Part shown: positions 16,340 to 26,273 of the stretch, one piece after another
How the letters are laid out: the number at the start of each line of letters is the position of its first letter
How positions within the stretch are numbered: the first letter of the stretch is position 1
Source of the DNA: Bacteroidota bacterium
GTDB lineage: Bacteria; Bacteroidota; Bacteroidia; Chitinophagales; Chitinophagaceae
Length of the DNA: 42,390 nucleotides
Assembly: GCA_947453145.1 (NCBI GenBank)
Contig: CANGFA010000020.1
Coordinates: 1-42,390, forward strand
Direction of reading: 5' to 3'
Program-made: the position numbers and the translations under genes
Notes under the pieces: model-generated
Told to the model about the DNA's origin: nothing
The model's input: the letters and a program-made list of their open reading frames with translations, nothing else
Database searches by the model: none

Positions 16340-19300
16340 ATGTTGAAAATTATAAGTACACTATTTGGTGGATCTAAAAGCGAGAAGGATGTAAAAAAAA
16401 TCCAGCATTTAGTAGGGGTGATCAATGGTCATTTTGAAGGCTACAAAGCACTGGACAACGATCAGTTAAGGGCTAAGACCACCGAATTTAAAGCCAGAAT
16501 TAAGGAGTATACCAAGGAGTTGGATGCTTTAATTGAGGCAGAGCAAAATAAAGCCGAGGCCTTGCCAGAGGGCGACTTAATGGGTCGTGACGCCATTTAT
16601 CAAAACATTGATAAGATTAAAAAAGATCGCGATCAAGAAATTGAAAAAGCACTTTGGGATATTTTACCCGAAGCTTATGCGGTGGTAAAAGAAGCAGCAC
16701 GTCGTTTTACAAATGAAGAGGAATTGGTTTCTACTGCGACCCCATTGGATCGCGAACTGTCCGTTTCTAAAGAATATGTAGCGATTAATGGAGACAAGTC
16801 TATTTTTCAAACTACATGGAATGCAGCAGGAACGCCAGTAACCTGGAATATGGTACATTATGATGTACAGTTAATTGGAGGTATTGTTTTACATCAGGGT
16901 AAAATTGCCGAGATGAGTACGGGTGAGGGTAAAACTTTGGTATCTACCTTGCCAGCCTACCTAAATGCGTTGGCCGAAGAGGGCGTTCATATTGTAACGG
17001 TAAACGATTATTTGGCGAAAAGAGATAGTGAATGGAACGGTACCTTATTTGAGTGGTTAGGATTAACGGTGGATTGTATAGACAAGCACCAACCTAATAC
17101 CGAGGATCGTCGTAATGCGTATAAAGCAGATATTACCTATGGTACCAATAATGAATTTGGTTTTGACTACTTAAGAGATAATATGGTGCACACCCCAGAG
17201 GAAATGGTGCAACGTAAACATCATTTTGCCATGGTGGATGAGGTGGATAGTGTATTAATTGACGACGCACGAACGCCTTTAATTATTTCTGGACCTATTG
17301 GACATCCAACTGGGGAACAACAATATTTTAACCTAAAACCAAGAATTGAAAAATTGGTGGAGGCGCAAAAGAAAGTAGTAAGTGCTTCTTTAATTGAAGC
17401 TAAGAAAAAATTAAACGAAGGCAATGACGATCCAAAGGACGGAGGACTTGCACTATATCGTGCTTTTAGAGGGTTGCCAAAAAATGGCGCTTTAATTAAA
17501 TTCTTAAGTGAGCCGGGTGTAAGGGTTAAAATGCAAAAATCAGAAAACTATTATTTGGCGGATCAGCAAAGAGAAATGCATGCAGTGGATGCCGATTTAT
17601 ATTTCCATATCGACGAAAAAAATAATTCCGTTGAATTAACAGAAAAAGGGTTGCATTTAATTACAGGTGCAGGGGAGGATCCTAACTTTTTCTTATTGCC
17701 AGATATTAGTGTTGCTTTAAATGCAATAGACATCAATGCTGCCATTGGCGCGGAGGATAAGTTACAACAAAAGGAAGCAATCATTTCCGAGTATAGTATT
17801 AAAGCGGATCGTATTCATACCGTGAATCAATTATTAAAAGCCTATACTTTATTTGATAAAGATGTAGAGTATGTAGTGATCGAAGGTCAGGTGAAAATCG
17901 TTGACGAGCAAACGGGCCGTATCATGGAAGGCCGTAGGTATTCCGATGGTTTACACCAAGCCATAGAAGCAAAGGAAAATGTAAAAATTGAAGCAGCTAC
18001 ACAAACTTACGCAACTATTACTTTGCAAAACTTTTTTAGAATGTACCACAAACTAGGTGGCATGACGGGTACAGCCGAAACAGAAGCAGCAGAGTTTTGG
18101 AGTATATATAAATTAGATGTAGTAACAGTGCCAACCAATATTCCTGCAGTACGTAAGGACGAACAGGATATGGTATTTAAAACCAAGCGTGAAAAATTTG
18201 GTGCAGTGATAGACACCATCGAAAAATTAAGAGAAGATGGAAGGCCTTGTTTAGTAGGTACAACTTCCGTGGAAGTGAGTGAATTATTAAGCAGAATGCT
18301 TCGTCAAAAAAATATTCCACACAATGTATTAAACGCAAAGCAACATGCGCGTGAAGCACAAGTAGTTGCGGAAGCGGGATTAACCGGAGCGGTAACCATT
18401 GCAACCAATATGGCTGGTCGCGGAACGGATATTAAATTAAGTCCCGAAGTAAAAGCGGCGGGTGGTTTAGCAATATTAGGAACTGAACGACATGAATCAC
18501 GTCGTGTAGACAGACAGTTAAGAGGTAGAGCTGGTCGTCAGGGTGATCCGGGGTCTTCTCAATTTTTTGTTTCATTAGAAGACGATTTAATGCGCATGTT
18601 TGGAAGTGAGCGTATTGCTAAAGTTATGGATTTTGCTGGTTACAAGGAAGGGGAAGTGATTCAACACAGCATGATTACAAAGTCTATAGAGCGTGCTCAA
18701 AAGAAAGTAGAGGAAAATAACTTTGGTATCAGAAAGCGTTTGTTAGAATATGACGACGTAATGAATAAACAAAGAACGGTGATTTATAAAAAACGTAATC
18801 ACGCATTGTTTGGTGAACGTTTAGCATTGGATATTGACAATGCATTTTATCAAGTGATCGAAAATTTAGTTTTACATCATAAATCCAATGGAACTTATGA
18901 GGACTTTAAATTATCCTTAATTGTAAGTGGTGGATTTGATTCTAAAATTACGGCCGAAGAATTTGCAGGCACAAGTGAAAATGAATTAGTAGAGAAAGTA
19001 TACCAGGAAGCGATTGCACATTATGAGTATAAGAAAAACGATATCATGCAGGAAAGTATTCCTGTGTTTAAGAAAATTCGTTTAGAACAAGGAAGCCAAA
19101 TTGAAAATGTAATTGTGCCTGTGGGTGACGGCAAAGTAGCTTACAATGTGTTGGTGAATTTGGATAAGAATGTAAGCACCGGCGGACTAACCTTAGCCAC
19201 ACAAGCCGAAAAATCTATTTCCTTAAGTTTGATAGACGATGCTTGGAAAGAGCATTTGCGCGCGATGGACGATTTGAAACAATCTGTACAAACAGCAACA

Positions 19301-19636
19301 TACGAACAAAAAGATCCATTGGTTATTTATAAAATGGAAGCCTTTGAATTGTTCCGTAAAATGGATATTGAAATTAACCATAAACTTGTTCAATTTTTAT
19401 GTCATGTTCATTTGCCATTTGAGCAAGGTGTAAAAGAAGGAAAACAACAAAGAACTGACTTAAGTAAATTAAGTGCAGGCAGAACCGAGGAAGGTGTTGG
19501 TGAAAAACAATATCATGATCCAAGTGAACAAAAGCAAGCGCCAGTAAGCGTAGGTCCAAAAATTGGACGTAATGATCCATGTCCTTGCGGAAGTGGTAAA
19601 AAATACAAAGCATGTCATGGAAAAGATGCCACTTAA
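16340..19636 (+). CDS. secA: Preprotein translocase ATPase SecA
   Basis: 1098-residue motor ATPase that drives preproteins through SecYEG. Seen in order: Walker A in AEMSTGEGKTLVSTLPAYL, HIVTVNDYLAKRDSEW, TYGTNNEFGFDYLRDNMV, the DEAD-like box MVDEVDSVLIDDARTPLI, GMTGTAETEAAEFW, the motif V/VI regions ATNMAGRGTDIKL and RQLRGRAGRQGDPGSSQFF, and a C-terminal zinc site (DPCPCGSGKKYKACHG) that binds SecB or ribosomes in other species. The length near 1100 and the insertions are usual for Bacteroidota. The frame opens 27 codons upstream; the ATG at 16340 (MLKIISTLFGG) matches the family. Overlaps deoC by 11 nt. Confidence 0.97.
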   Translation: MLKIISTLFGGSKSEKDVKKIQHLVGVINGHFEGYKALDNDQLRAKTTEFKARIKEYTKELDALIEAEQNKAEALPEGDLMGRDAIYQNIDKIKKDRDQEIEKALWDILPEAYAVVKEAARRFTNEEELVSTATPLDRELSVSKEYVAINGDKSIFQTTWNAAGTPVTWNMVHYDVQLIGGIVLHQGKIAEMSTGEGKTLVSTLPAYLNALAEEGVHIVTVNDYLAKRDSEWNGTLFEWLGLTVDCIDKHQPNTEDRRNAYKADITYGTNNEFGFDYLRDNMVHTPEEMVQRKHHFAMVDEVDSVLIDDARTPLIISGPIGHPTGEQQYFNLKPRIEKLVEAQKKVVSASLIEAKKKLNEGNDDPKDGGLALYRAFRGLPKNGALIKFLSEPGVRVKMQKSENYYLADQQREMHAVDADLYFHIDEKNNSVELTEKGLHLITGAGEDPNFFLLPDISVALNAIDINAAIGAEDKLQQKEAIISEYSIKADRIHTVNQLLKAYTLFDKDVEYVVIEGQVKIVDEQTGRIMEGRRYSDGLHQAIEAKENVKIEAATQTYATITLQNFFRMYHKLGGMTGTAETEAAEFWSIYKLDVVTVPTNIPAVRKDEQDMVFKTKREKFGAVIDTIEKLREDGRPCLVGTTSVEVSELLSRMLRQKNIPHNVLNAKQHAREAQVVAEAGLTGAVTIATNMAGRGTDIKLSPEVKAAGGLAILGTERHESRRVDRQLRGRAGRQGDPGSSQFFVSLEDDLMRMFGSERIAKVMDFAGYKEGEVIQHSMITKSIERAQKKVEENNFGIRKRLLEYDDVMNKQRTVIYKKRNHALFGERLALDIDNAFYQVIENLVLHHKSNGTYEDFKLSLIVSGGFDSKITAEEFAGTSENELVEKVYQEAIAHYEYKKNDIMQESIPVFKKIRLEQGSQIENVIVPVGDGKVAYNVLVNLDKNVSTGGLTLATQAEKSISLSLIDDAWKEHLRAMDDLKQSVQTATYEQKDPLVIYKMEAFELFRKMDIEINHKLVQFLCHVHLPFEQGVKEGKQQRTDLSKLSAGRTEEGVGEKQYHDPSEQKQAPVSVGPKIGRNDPCPCGSGKKYKACHGKDAT

Positions 19637-20303
19637 TAAATATATAGACCACACTATTTTAAAGCCAACTTGTTTGGTGTCGGATATTGAAAAGTTGTGT
19701 GCCGAAGCAAAGCAATATCATTTTGCAGCTGTATGTGTGCCTCCTAATTTTGTAAAATTAGCTAAGGAGCAAGTAGCAGGTACAGATGTGAAAGTAGCAA
19801 CTGTAATTGGTTTTCCTTTTGGTTACAGTGCAACGGAAGCTAAGATTGCCGAAATTATTTTAGCCATGGTAGACGGCGCGGATGAACTAGATGTGGTTGC
19901 TAATATTTCGGCAATTAAAAACGGGGACTGGGCGGCTATTGCAGACGAGATAAATCATATCCTACCTATTATTAGATCAAAAGGAAAAGCAGTTAAAATA
20001 ATTATTGAATCCGGCGTATTAACAGATGAAGAAATTATAAAGTGTTGTGATATCTATGGAATAGCAGGCATTGATTTTTTAAAAACCTCCACAGGCTACG
20101 CAGAAAAAGGTGCAAGCGTGGAAGCGGTACAATTATTTCGCAAACACTTACCCGATGCGGTGCAAATTAAAGCATCTGGCGGCATTAGAGACTATGTCAC
20201 TGCAAAACAAATGATAGACGCTGGTGCTGCCAGAATAGGATGTAGTGCAGGTGTGGCTATTGTAACAGGCGCGCATACGGAAAATTTAAAAAGTAATTAT
20301 TAA
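19626..20303 (+). CDS. deoC: Deoxyribose-phosphate aldolase
   Basis: 225-residue class I aldolase that splits 2-deoxyribose-5-phosphate into glyceraldehyde-3-phosphate and acetaldehyde in deoxynucleoside catabolism. Features: IDHTILKPTCLVSDIEKLC at the N-terminus, VATVIGFPFGYSATEAKIAE, the acidic DGADELDVVANI segment, the Schiff-base lysine in DFLKTSTGYAEKGASVE, and the second active-site lysine and phosphate-binding glycines in IKASGGIRDY. The ATG lies within the last codons of secA (11-nt overlap, different frame), suggesting translational coupling. Met three codons earlier is an alternative start. Confidence 0.95.
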   Translation: MPLNKYIDHTILKPTCLVSDIEKLCAEAKQYHFAAVCVPPNFVKLAKEQVAGTDVKVATVIGFPFGYSATEAKIAEIILAMVDGADELDVVANISAIKNGDWAAIADEINHILPIIRSKGKAVKIIIESGVLTDEEIIKCCDIYGIAGIDFLKTSTGYAEKGASVEAVQLFRKHLPDAVQIKASGGIRDYVTAKQMIDAGAARIGCSAGVAIVTGAHTENLKSNY

Positions 20304-20329
20304 TTGCTAACTTTAAATACAAGCAATTC

Positions 20330-20369
20330 AAATGAATCGCTGATTACTTTTAATTCATTTCATTTTTTT
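20330..20369 (+). terminator. Possible weak terminator after deoC
   Basis: Arms AAATGAAT and ATTCATTT separated by 15 nt, followed closely by seven T. AT-only stem with a long loop, so uncertain. Confidence 0.3.
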
Positions 20370-20380
20370 GTACAAATCAT

Positions 20381-21565
20381 ATGTTACTAGAAAAAATAAA
20401 ATCTTTAGCAGCCCAAGGGCAAACAGAAAATATTGCAATACGCAGGCATTTACATGCAAATCCCGAATTAAGTTATCAGGAATTTGAAACTTGTAAATTT
20501 GTACAAGCTCAACTAACAAAAATAGGCATCCCTTTTACCGTAATTGCCACTACTGGGGTGCTAGGAATTATTGAAGGAAAAAATCCAACCAAGCGTGTGA
20601 TAGCATTACGTGCCGACATGGATGCGCTTCCTATTGTAGAAGAAAATGAGGTAGATTATAAATCAAAAAATGAAGGTGTGATGCATGCATGCGGCCATGA
20701 CGTACACACCACTATTTTATTAGGGGCAGCTAAAATTTTGTGGAGTTTGCGTGATGAATTTGAAGGGACTATTAAATTATTATTCCAGCCAGGTGAAGAA
20801 AAAAATCCTGGCGGTGCAAGTTATATGATTCGCGATGGAGCATTGCAAAATCCTACACCGCAAGGTATTATTGGCTTACACGTGCATCCTGGTTTGCCTT
20901 ATGGTAAATTAAGTTTTAGAAAGGGACGCGTCATGGCTAGTGCCGATGAATTGTATGTAAGCATTAAATCAAGTGGTGGACATGCAGCTACACCACACCA
21001 AACAATAGACACAGTATTAGTTGCAGCGCAATTAATTACCAGTTTGCAAACTATTATATCGCGCAATCGCAATCCACAAAATCCTTCGGTTTTATCTATC
21101 TGTTCCATACATGGTGGTAATACTACTAACGTAATACCAAGTGAAGTAAAACTCATGGGTACCTTTAGAGCCATGGATGAGGTTTGGCGTTTTAAAGCAC
21201 ATGAATTAATGCTTCAACAAGCAAAAGGTTTAGCCATTGCAACAGGTGCTGAAATTGATTTCAGAGTAGATGTTGGATATCCAACAGTTGATAACGAACC
21301 ATTAATAACAGATGCTGCATGGAAATTAGCAAACCAATACATGGGTGCAGAAAATGTTGAAGAAACAGAACTTCGAATGGGCGCTGAAGATTTTGGTTAT
21401 TACTCTCAAGTGATCCCAGGTTGTTTTTTCCGATTAGGCGTAAGAAATGAATCTAAGGATGCCATACATAATGTACATACTCCAATATTTAAAGTAGACG
21501 AGGATGCCATTGCACACGGTGTAGGTATGATGGCCTGGTTGGGTGTGCGCTTATTTAACGATTAG
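20381..21565 (+). CDS. M20 family amidohydrolase / N-acyl-amino-acid hydrolase
   Basis: 394-residue zinc-dependent hydrolase of the M20D (HipO/AbgA-type) group that cleaves N-acyl or related amide bonds. Metal ligands are seen in ADMDALPIVEENE and HACGHDVHTTILLGAAK, the catalytic glutamates in LFQPGEEKNPGGA, and GAEDFGYYSQVIPGCFFRLG near the C-terminus. The lid domain lies between about residues 185 and 300. No signal peptide, so likely cytosolic. The physiological substrate is unknown. It lies 77 nt after deoC and has its own short AT-rich upstream region. Confidence 0.93.
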   Translation: MLLEKIKSLAAQGQTENIAIRRHLHANPELSYQEFETCKFVQAQLTKIGIPFTVIATTGVLGIIEGKNPTKRVIALRADMDALPIVEENEVDYKSKNEGVMHACGHDVHTTILLGAAKILWSLRDEFEGTIKLLFQPGEEKNPGGASYMIRDGALQNPTPQGIIGLHVHPGLPYGKLSFRKGRVMASADELYVSIKSSGGHAATPHQTIDTVLVAAQLITSLQTIISRNRNPQNPSVLSICSIHGGNTTNVIPSEVKLMGTFRAMDEVWRFKAHELMLQQAKGLAIATGAEIDFRVDVGYPTVDNEPLITDAAWKLANQYMGAENVEETELRMGAEDFGYYSQVIPGCFFRLGVRNESKDAIHNVHTPIFKVDEDAIAHGVGMMAWLGVRLFND

Positions 21566-21634
21566 CCTTTTATATATTAATCATTCATAATCAAGGAGTT
21601 AGCTTTATAAAACATCCTATTACTATTAATTTAG

Positions 21635-21642
21635 TAGCTTTG
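21635..21642 (+). promoter_or_regulatory. Malic enzyme promoter -7 element TAGCTTTG
   Basis: Perfect TAnnTTTG, 38 nt before the ATG at 21681. Confidence 0.45.
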
Positions 21643-21680
21643 TTACACGTTGAAACTAACATTTGTTATAAATTTATTAC

Positions 21681-24023
21681 ATGTCTAATAAACAGAACCT
21701 TCGTAAAGATCAAGCCCTTGAATACCATGCTAGTGGTAGACCTGGTAAAATAGAAGTAGTACCAACCAAAGAAACTAAAACACAAAAGGATTTATCCTTG
21801 GCATATAGTCCGGGTGTTGCTATTCCTTGTACCGAAATTCAAAATAATCCATCGGATGTATATAAATACACGGCTAAAGGAAACTTGGTTGGGGTAATTA
21901 CCAACGGTACAGCAGTTTTAGGTTTGGGAAATATTGGACCAGAAGCAAGCAAGCCGGTAATGGAAGGGAAGGCGGTGTTGTTTAAAATTTTTGCAGACAT
22001 TGATGTATTTGATATAGAAATAAATGAAACTGATCCCGAAAAGTTCGTTCAAATTGTAAAATCATTAGAGCCCACATTTGGAGGAATTAATTTAGAAGAT
22101 ATTAAAGCACCTGAATGTTTTTATATAGAGCAAAGGCTAAAAGAGGAAATGAATATTCCTGTTATGCACGACGATCAACATGGTACTGCCATTATTAGTA
22201 GCGCAGCTTTATTAAATGCATTGGAATTACAAAAAAAGAAAATTGACAAAGCTAAGTTTGTCGTAAATGGTGCAGGTGCGGCTGCTATGGCATGTATTAA
22301 ATTATATGTTGCCTTAGGCGCACGTTATGAAAACTTTACTTTGTTTGATAAGGATGGCGTGTTACATGAAGGCAGAACCGATTTAGGTGCAGACAGAAAA
22401 CCATTTGCGGTGAAGTCAAGTAGTGTTAGCTTATCACAAGCCATAAAAAATGCCGATGTGTTTTTAGGTTTAAGTGTAGGTAATGTAGTGACGCCTGAAA
22501 TGATTGCATCCATGCCTAAAAATCCAATTGTTTTTGCTTTGGCTAATCCAGATCCAGAAATTACTTATGAGGCGGCAACTGCAGTGCGTAAGGATATTAT
22601 CATGGCTACGGGCCGTTCGGATTATCCGAATCAAGTAAATAATGTGTTAGGGTTTCCTTATATTTTTAGAGGCGCCTTGGATGTGCGTGCTAAACAAATT
22701 AATGAAGCAATGAAATTAGCTGCGGTGAAAGCTTTAGCAGAATTAGCAAAAACGGCGGTACCTGATATTGTAAACATGGCTTATAATCAACAAAACTTAT
22801 GTTTTGGTACTGAATATATTATTCCAAAGCCTTTGGATCCTCGCTTATTAAGCACTCTTGCACCTGCAGTCGCAAAGGCAGCGATGGAATCGGGTGTGGC
22901 GCAAATAAATATAAGCAATTGGGAAAGTTATGAGTTGCAATTAAATAAGCGTTTGGGATTAGACAATCAACTAATGCGTATTTTAAGTAATAAGGCAAGA
23001 CGTGATCCTAAACGTTTGGTATTTGCAGATGCAGAAAATACGAAGGTATTAAAAGCTGCAAGTATTGTGTATGATGACGGCATTGCTTATCCAATACTAT
23101 TAGGAAATGAAACCAGAATTAGAAATATCGCCGAAGCCAATAATATAGACATCACCGATCTTCCAATTATTGATGTGCGAAGTGATGCAATGGAAACCAA
23201 ACGTGAATTTTTTGGTTCCTTGTTATTCCAAAAAAGACAACGCAAAGGAATTAATAAATACGAGAGCTTAAAATTAATGCGCACCCAAAATTATTTTGGT
23301 GCCATGATGGTGGAAACCGGGGAGGCGGACGCCATGTTATCGGGCTTAACACGAAATTATGCGGACGGGATCAAGCCTGCTTTGCAAACAATTGGAGTAG
23401 AAGAAGGAGGCAGTAAAATTGCCGGCATGTATTTATTGTTAACGAAAAAAGGTCCATTGTTTTTAGCGGACACGACTGTAAATATTAATCCAACGGCCGA
23501 GGAAATTGCAGACATAACTTTATTGGTGGCGAAGGAAGTGCGCAATTTTAATATGGTGCCAAGAGTAGCTATGTTAAGCTATTCTAATTTTGGAAGTAGT
23601 GATACCGATGATGCAAGAAAAATGGCGGAAGCTACTCGAATTGTAAAGCAAAAAAATCCCAACTTAATTGTAGACGGCGAGATGCAAGGAATGTTGGCTT
23701 TTAATAAAGAAATATTAAGAGACAATTATCCATTTAGTGATTTAGTGGACGCAGATGTGAATGTGCTTATTTTTCCTAATCTAACTGCAGGTAATATTTC
23801 CTACCACTTGTTAAAAGAGGTGGGAGGCGTAGATATCATTGGGCCCATTTTATTAGGTTTGAAAAAACCAGTGAATGTTTTACAATTAGGTTCGGATGTA
23901 CGCAATATTATTAATATGGCTACAGTTTCGGTGGTGGACGCGCAATTAAAAACGCGTATTGATACGGCTACAGAAGTACAAAGAACCAGCTGGTGGAAAC
24001 GTATGAAAAAGCGTAAGCAATAG
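21681..24023 (+). CDS. maeB: NADP-dependent malic enzyme with phosphotransacetylase-like C-terminal domain
   Basis: 780-residue multidomain malic enzyme converting malate to pyruvate and CO2. The N-terminal catalytic part (to ~430) has the tyrosine/lysine segment [14 protein letters not shown], the metal-binding segments [17 protein letters not shown] and [20 protein letters not shown], and the nucleotide-binding [20 protein letters not shown]. The C-terminal ~330 residues resemble phosphotransacetylase ([49 protein letters not shown]), a domain thought to be regulatory in MaeB enzymes. It provides NADPH and pyruvate and links to mdh in the same window through malate, though the two genes are not an operon. 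Ends 20 nt before the MlaE-like gene. Confidence 0.95.
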   Translation: MSNKQNLRKDQALEYHASGRPGKIEVVPTKETKTQKDLSLAYSPGVAIPCTEIQNNPSDVYKYTAKGNLVGVITNGTAVLGLGNIGPEASKPVMEGKAVLFKIFADIDVFDIEINETDPEKFVQIVKSLEPTFGGINLEDIKAPECFYIEQRLKEEMNIPVMHDDQHGTAIISSAALLNALELQKKKIDKAKFVVNGAGAAAMACIKLYVALGARYENFTLFDKDGVLHEGRTDLGADRKPFAVKSSSVSLSQAIKNADVFLGLSVGNVVTPEMIASMPKNPIVFALANPDPEITYEAATAVRKDIIMATGRSDYPNQVNNVLGFPYIFRGALDVRAKQINEAMKLAAVKALAELAKTAVPDIVNMAYNQQNLCFGTEYIIPKPLDPRLLSTLAPAVAKAAMESGVAQINISNWESYELQLNKRLGLDNQLMRILSNKARRDPKRLVFADAENTKVLKAASIVYDDGIAYPILLGNETRIRNIAEANNIDITDLPIIDVRSDAMETKREFFGSLLFQKRQRKGINKYESLKLMRTQNYFGAMMVETGEADAMLSGLTRNYADGIKPALQTIGVEEGGSKIAGMYLLLTKKGPLFLADTTVNINPTAEEIADITLLVAKEVRNFNMVPRVAMLSYSNFGSSDTDDARKMAEATRIVKQKNPNLIVDGEMQGMLAFNKEILRDNYPFSDLVDADVNVLIFPNLTAGNISYHLLKEVGGVDIIGPILLGLKKPVNVLQLGSDVRNIINMATVSVVDAQLKTRIDTATEVQRTSWWKRMKKRKQ

Positions 24024-24031
24024 AAAATCAC

Positions 24032-24039
24032 TAACTTTG
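24032..24039 (+). promoter_or_regulatory. -7 element TAACTTTG before the MlaE-like permease
   Basis: Perfect TAnnTTTG, 4 nt before the ATG at 24044. Predicts a leaderless transcript even though the malic enzyme gene ends just upstream. Confidence 0.5.
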
Positions 24040-24043
24040 AGGT

Positions 24044-24781
24044 ATGAATTTTTTCACGCATTTCGGAAAATACCTTTTAATGCTAAAGGGCATGTTCACC
24101 AAAACAGACAGTGTTCGTATGTTTTGGAAGGAATATATGAGACAGTGTTATGATATTGGAATTGGATCCTTGCCTATAGTAATTATAATTTCTTTTTTCT
24201 TGGGTGCGGTAATGACCGTGCAAACTGCTGCTCAATTGGTAAGCCCAATGATTCCACTTTCTACTATTGGCATAATTGTGAGAGATGGTATGATTTTAGA
24301 ATTCGCCCCTACTTTTTTAGCCATTGTATTGGCCGGCGTAGTGGGCAGCAAAATTGCAAGTGAACTTGGTAACATGCGTATAACGGAGCAAATAGATGCC
24401 TTAGAAATTGTGGGTATTAATTCAAAAAACTATTTAATACTCCCAAAAATATTAGGTGCTTTTACAATGGTGCCCATGTTGGTTGGGATCTCTGCTGTAA
24501 TAGGTATTTGGGGCGGATATTTAGTAGGTGGTTGGGCTGGAGCGGTACCCAATGAGCTTTTCATTACTGGCATTCGCAAAGGTTTAAAAACAAGTTACAT
24601 TATCATTGCGTTTTATAAGTCTTTCATATTTGCATTTATTATTAGCACCGTTCCGGCTTATTTTGGCTACCATGTAAAGGGTGGTGCATTGGAAATTGGT
24701 AAAGCAAGTACCCGATCGGTAGTGGTAAGTTGCATCTTAATTTTAATTGCAGATTACCTTGTAGCCACTATTGCCTTGTAA
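24044..24781 (+). CDS. ABC transporter permease, MlaE-like
   Basis: 245-residue integral membrane protein of the MlaE/TTG2B family, the transmembrane part of lipid-transporting MCE systems. Typical segments: GIGSLPIVIIISFFLGAVMT after an amphipathic N-terminus, VRDGMILEFAPTFLAIVLAG, and SKIASELGNMRITEQIDALE, the coupling helix with its EQIDAL signature that docks on the ATPase. Five or so membrane helices. The partner ATPase is usually adjacent in Bacteroidota; here the only candidate is the MlaF-like gene at 12426-13196 on the other strand. Start supported by the leaderless promoter arrangement. Confidence 0.93.
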   Translation: MNFFTHFGKYLLMLKGMFTKTDSVRMFWKEYMRQCYDIGIGSLPIVIIISFFLGAVMTVQTAAQLVSPMIPLSTIGIIVRDGMILEFAPTFLAIVLAGVVGSKIASELGNMRITEQIDALEIVGINSKNYLILPKILGAFTMVPMLVGISAVIGIWGGYLVGGWAGAVPNELFITGIRKGLKTSYIIIAFYKSFIFAFIISTVPAYFGYHVKGGALEIGKASTRSVVVSCILILIADYLVATIAL

Positions 24782-24839
24782 GCATTGCATTGATTTTATC
24801 TATTGCTTTATCAGTATCTTAGTAAAATAATATTTTACT

Positions 24840-26243
24840 ATGAAAATAAGTTTCCACGGAGCAGCGCGAACCGTTACAGGTTCAAAGCATTTGGTTCAAT
24901 TAGAAAATGCAGAAAGTTTTTTATTGGACTGTGGTATGTTTCAAGGAATGGGGCGTGACACCGACGGATTAAATGCCAATTTTGGTTTTGATGCGACACA
25001 AGTAGACTATGTAATTTTATCGCATGCGCATATCGATCATACCGGTTTGCTTCCTAAATTAGTGAAGGAAGGATTTAAGGGAACTATTTATTGTACGCCT
25101 GCAACGAAAGCCTTAACGGAAATATTATTAAAAGACTCTGCAATGATTCAAAGGGATGATGCCAAATTTGGTAATAAGCGCAGAGCCAAGCAGGGCCTTC
25201 CTCCCATTGAACCCCTTTATGATTTAGATGATGTTAATTTAACCCTGCCTTTATTAAGTGTAGTAGAATATAATGTACCCACAAAAATTAGCAATAACGT
25301 TGAACTTTTATACACCGACGCTGGACATATTATTGGAAGTGCTGCAGTGAATTTAAAAATTAAAGAAGGAGGTGAAACCAAGACCTTAACTTTTAGTGGA
25401 GATGTTGGAAGATACAGAGATATGATTTTAAGATCACCTGCAATTTTTCCCCCTGCCGATTTTATTATCATTGAAAGCACTTACGGTGATAAATTGCATG
25501 ATTTAATTCATACTACACCAGACGACTTATTGCATTGGATTCAAACCACTTGTGTAGAGAACAAAGGGAACTTAATTATACCTGCATTTAGTGTTGGCCG
25601 AACCCAGGAAATTTTATACGAATTAAACCAGTTATCTATAGAGAAGCGATTGCCTCATGTACCTATTTATGTGGACAGTCCTTTAAGCATTGAAGCTACT
25701 GAAGTGGTAAAATCTTTTCCTAAATATTTTAATAAAACCATTCAACATGTGTTAGAAGTGGACGACGATCCATTTGATTTCGAAGGATTGCGCTACATTA
25801 AAACAGTAGATGAAAGTAAGGCCTTAAATGAGGACTTGCATCCTAAAGTAATCATCTCTGCTTCTGGCATGGCCGATGCTGGTAGGGTTAAGCACCATAT
25901 TAAAAATAATATTGAGAATCCCAAGTGTGCTATTTTACTCGTAGGTTATTGTGAACCTCATTCATTGGGCGGACGCTTAATGAATGGCCAAAAGGAAGTG
26001 CGCATTTATAGTGATACCTATCCGGTAAAAGCAAAAGTGGGTTCTCTTCGAAGTATGAGTGCGCATGGCGATTACGAGGATTTAATGCAATTTTTAGCTT
26101 GTCAAAATCCAGATATAGTAAAACAAATTTATGTGGTTCATGGCGAGGCCGAAGTGCAGGACCATTTTGCAGAGCGTTTACGCAAAAAAGGCTTTAAGGA
26201 AGTGAATGTTCCAGAAATGCATGAGACTTTTGTATTGCAATAA
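24840..26243 (+). CDS. Metallo-beta-lactamase fold hydrolase with beta-CASP and RNA-specificity domains
   Basis: 467-residue protein of the CPSF73/Ysh1-like bacterial family, probably a cytosolic RNase. The N-terminal MBL domain opens with KISFHGAARTVTGSKHL and has the zinc motif LSHAHIDHTGLLPKLV, then YTDAGHIIGSAA and FSGDVGRYRDMIL. The beta-CASP region includes VGRTQEILYELNQL and the VIISASGMADAGRVKHHIKN segment. The C-terminal RMMBL part ends with MSAHGDYEDLMQFL and YVVHGEAEVQDHFAE, which supply the last metal-binding histidines. Such proteins take part in RNA processing or decay; the target here is unknown. Confidence 0.93.
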   Translation: MKISFHGAARTVTGSKHLVQLENAESFLLDCGMFQGMGRDTDGLNANFGFDATQVDYVILSHAHIDHTGLLPKLVKEGFKGTIYCTPATKALTEILLKDSAMIQRDDAKFGNKRRAKQGLPPIEPLYDLDDVNLTLPLLSVVEYNVPTKISNNVELLYTDAGHIIGSAAVNLKIKEGGETKTLTFSGDVGRYRDMILRSPAIFPPADFIIIESTYGDKLHDLIHTTPDDLLHWIQTTCVENKGNLIIPAFSVGRTQEILYELNQLSIEKRLPHVPIYVDSPLSIEATEVVKSFPKYFNKTIQHVLEVDDDPFDFEGLRYIKTVDESKALNEDLHPKVIISASGMADAGRVKHHIKNNIENPKCAILLVGYCEPHSLGGRLMNGQKEVRIYSDTYPVKAKVGSLRSMSAHGDYEDLMQFLACQNPDIVKQIYVVHGEAEVQDHFAERLRKKGFKEVNVPEMHETFVLQ

Positions 26244-26259
26244 AGGGATGCCCTTTTTT
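26242..26259 (+). terminator. Short terminator after the MBL gene
   Basis: AAAGGG / CCCTTT around an ATG loop, followed by more T, directly on the stop codon of the MBL gene and just before the next gene's start region. Confidence 0.5.
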
Positions 26260-26273
26260 CGTTAAATTGCAGC

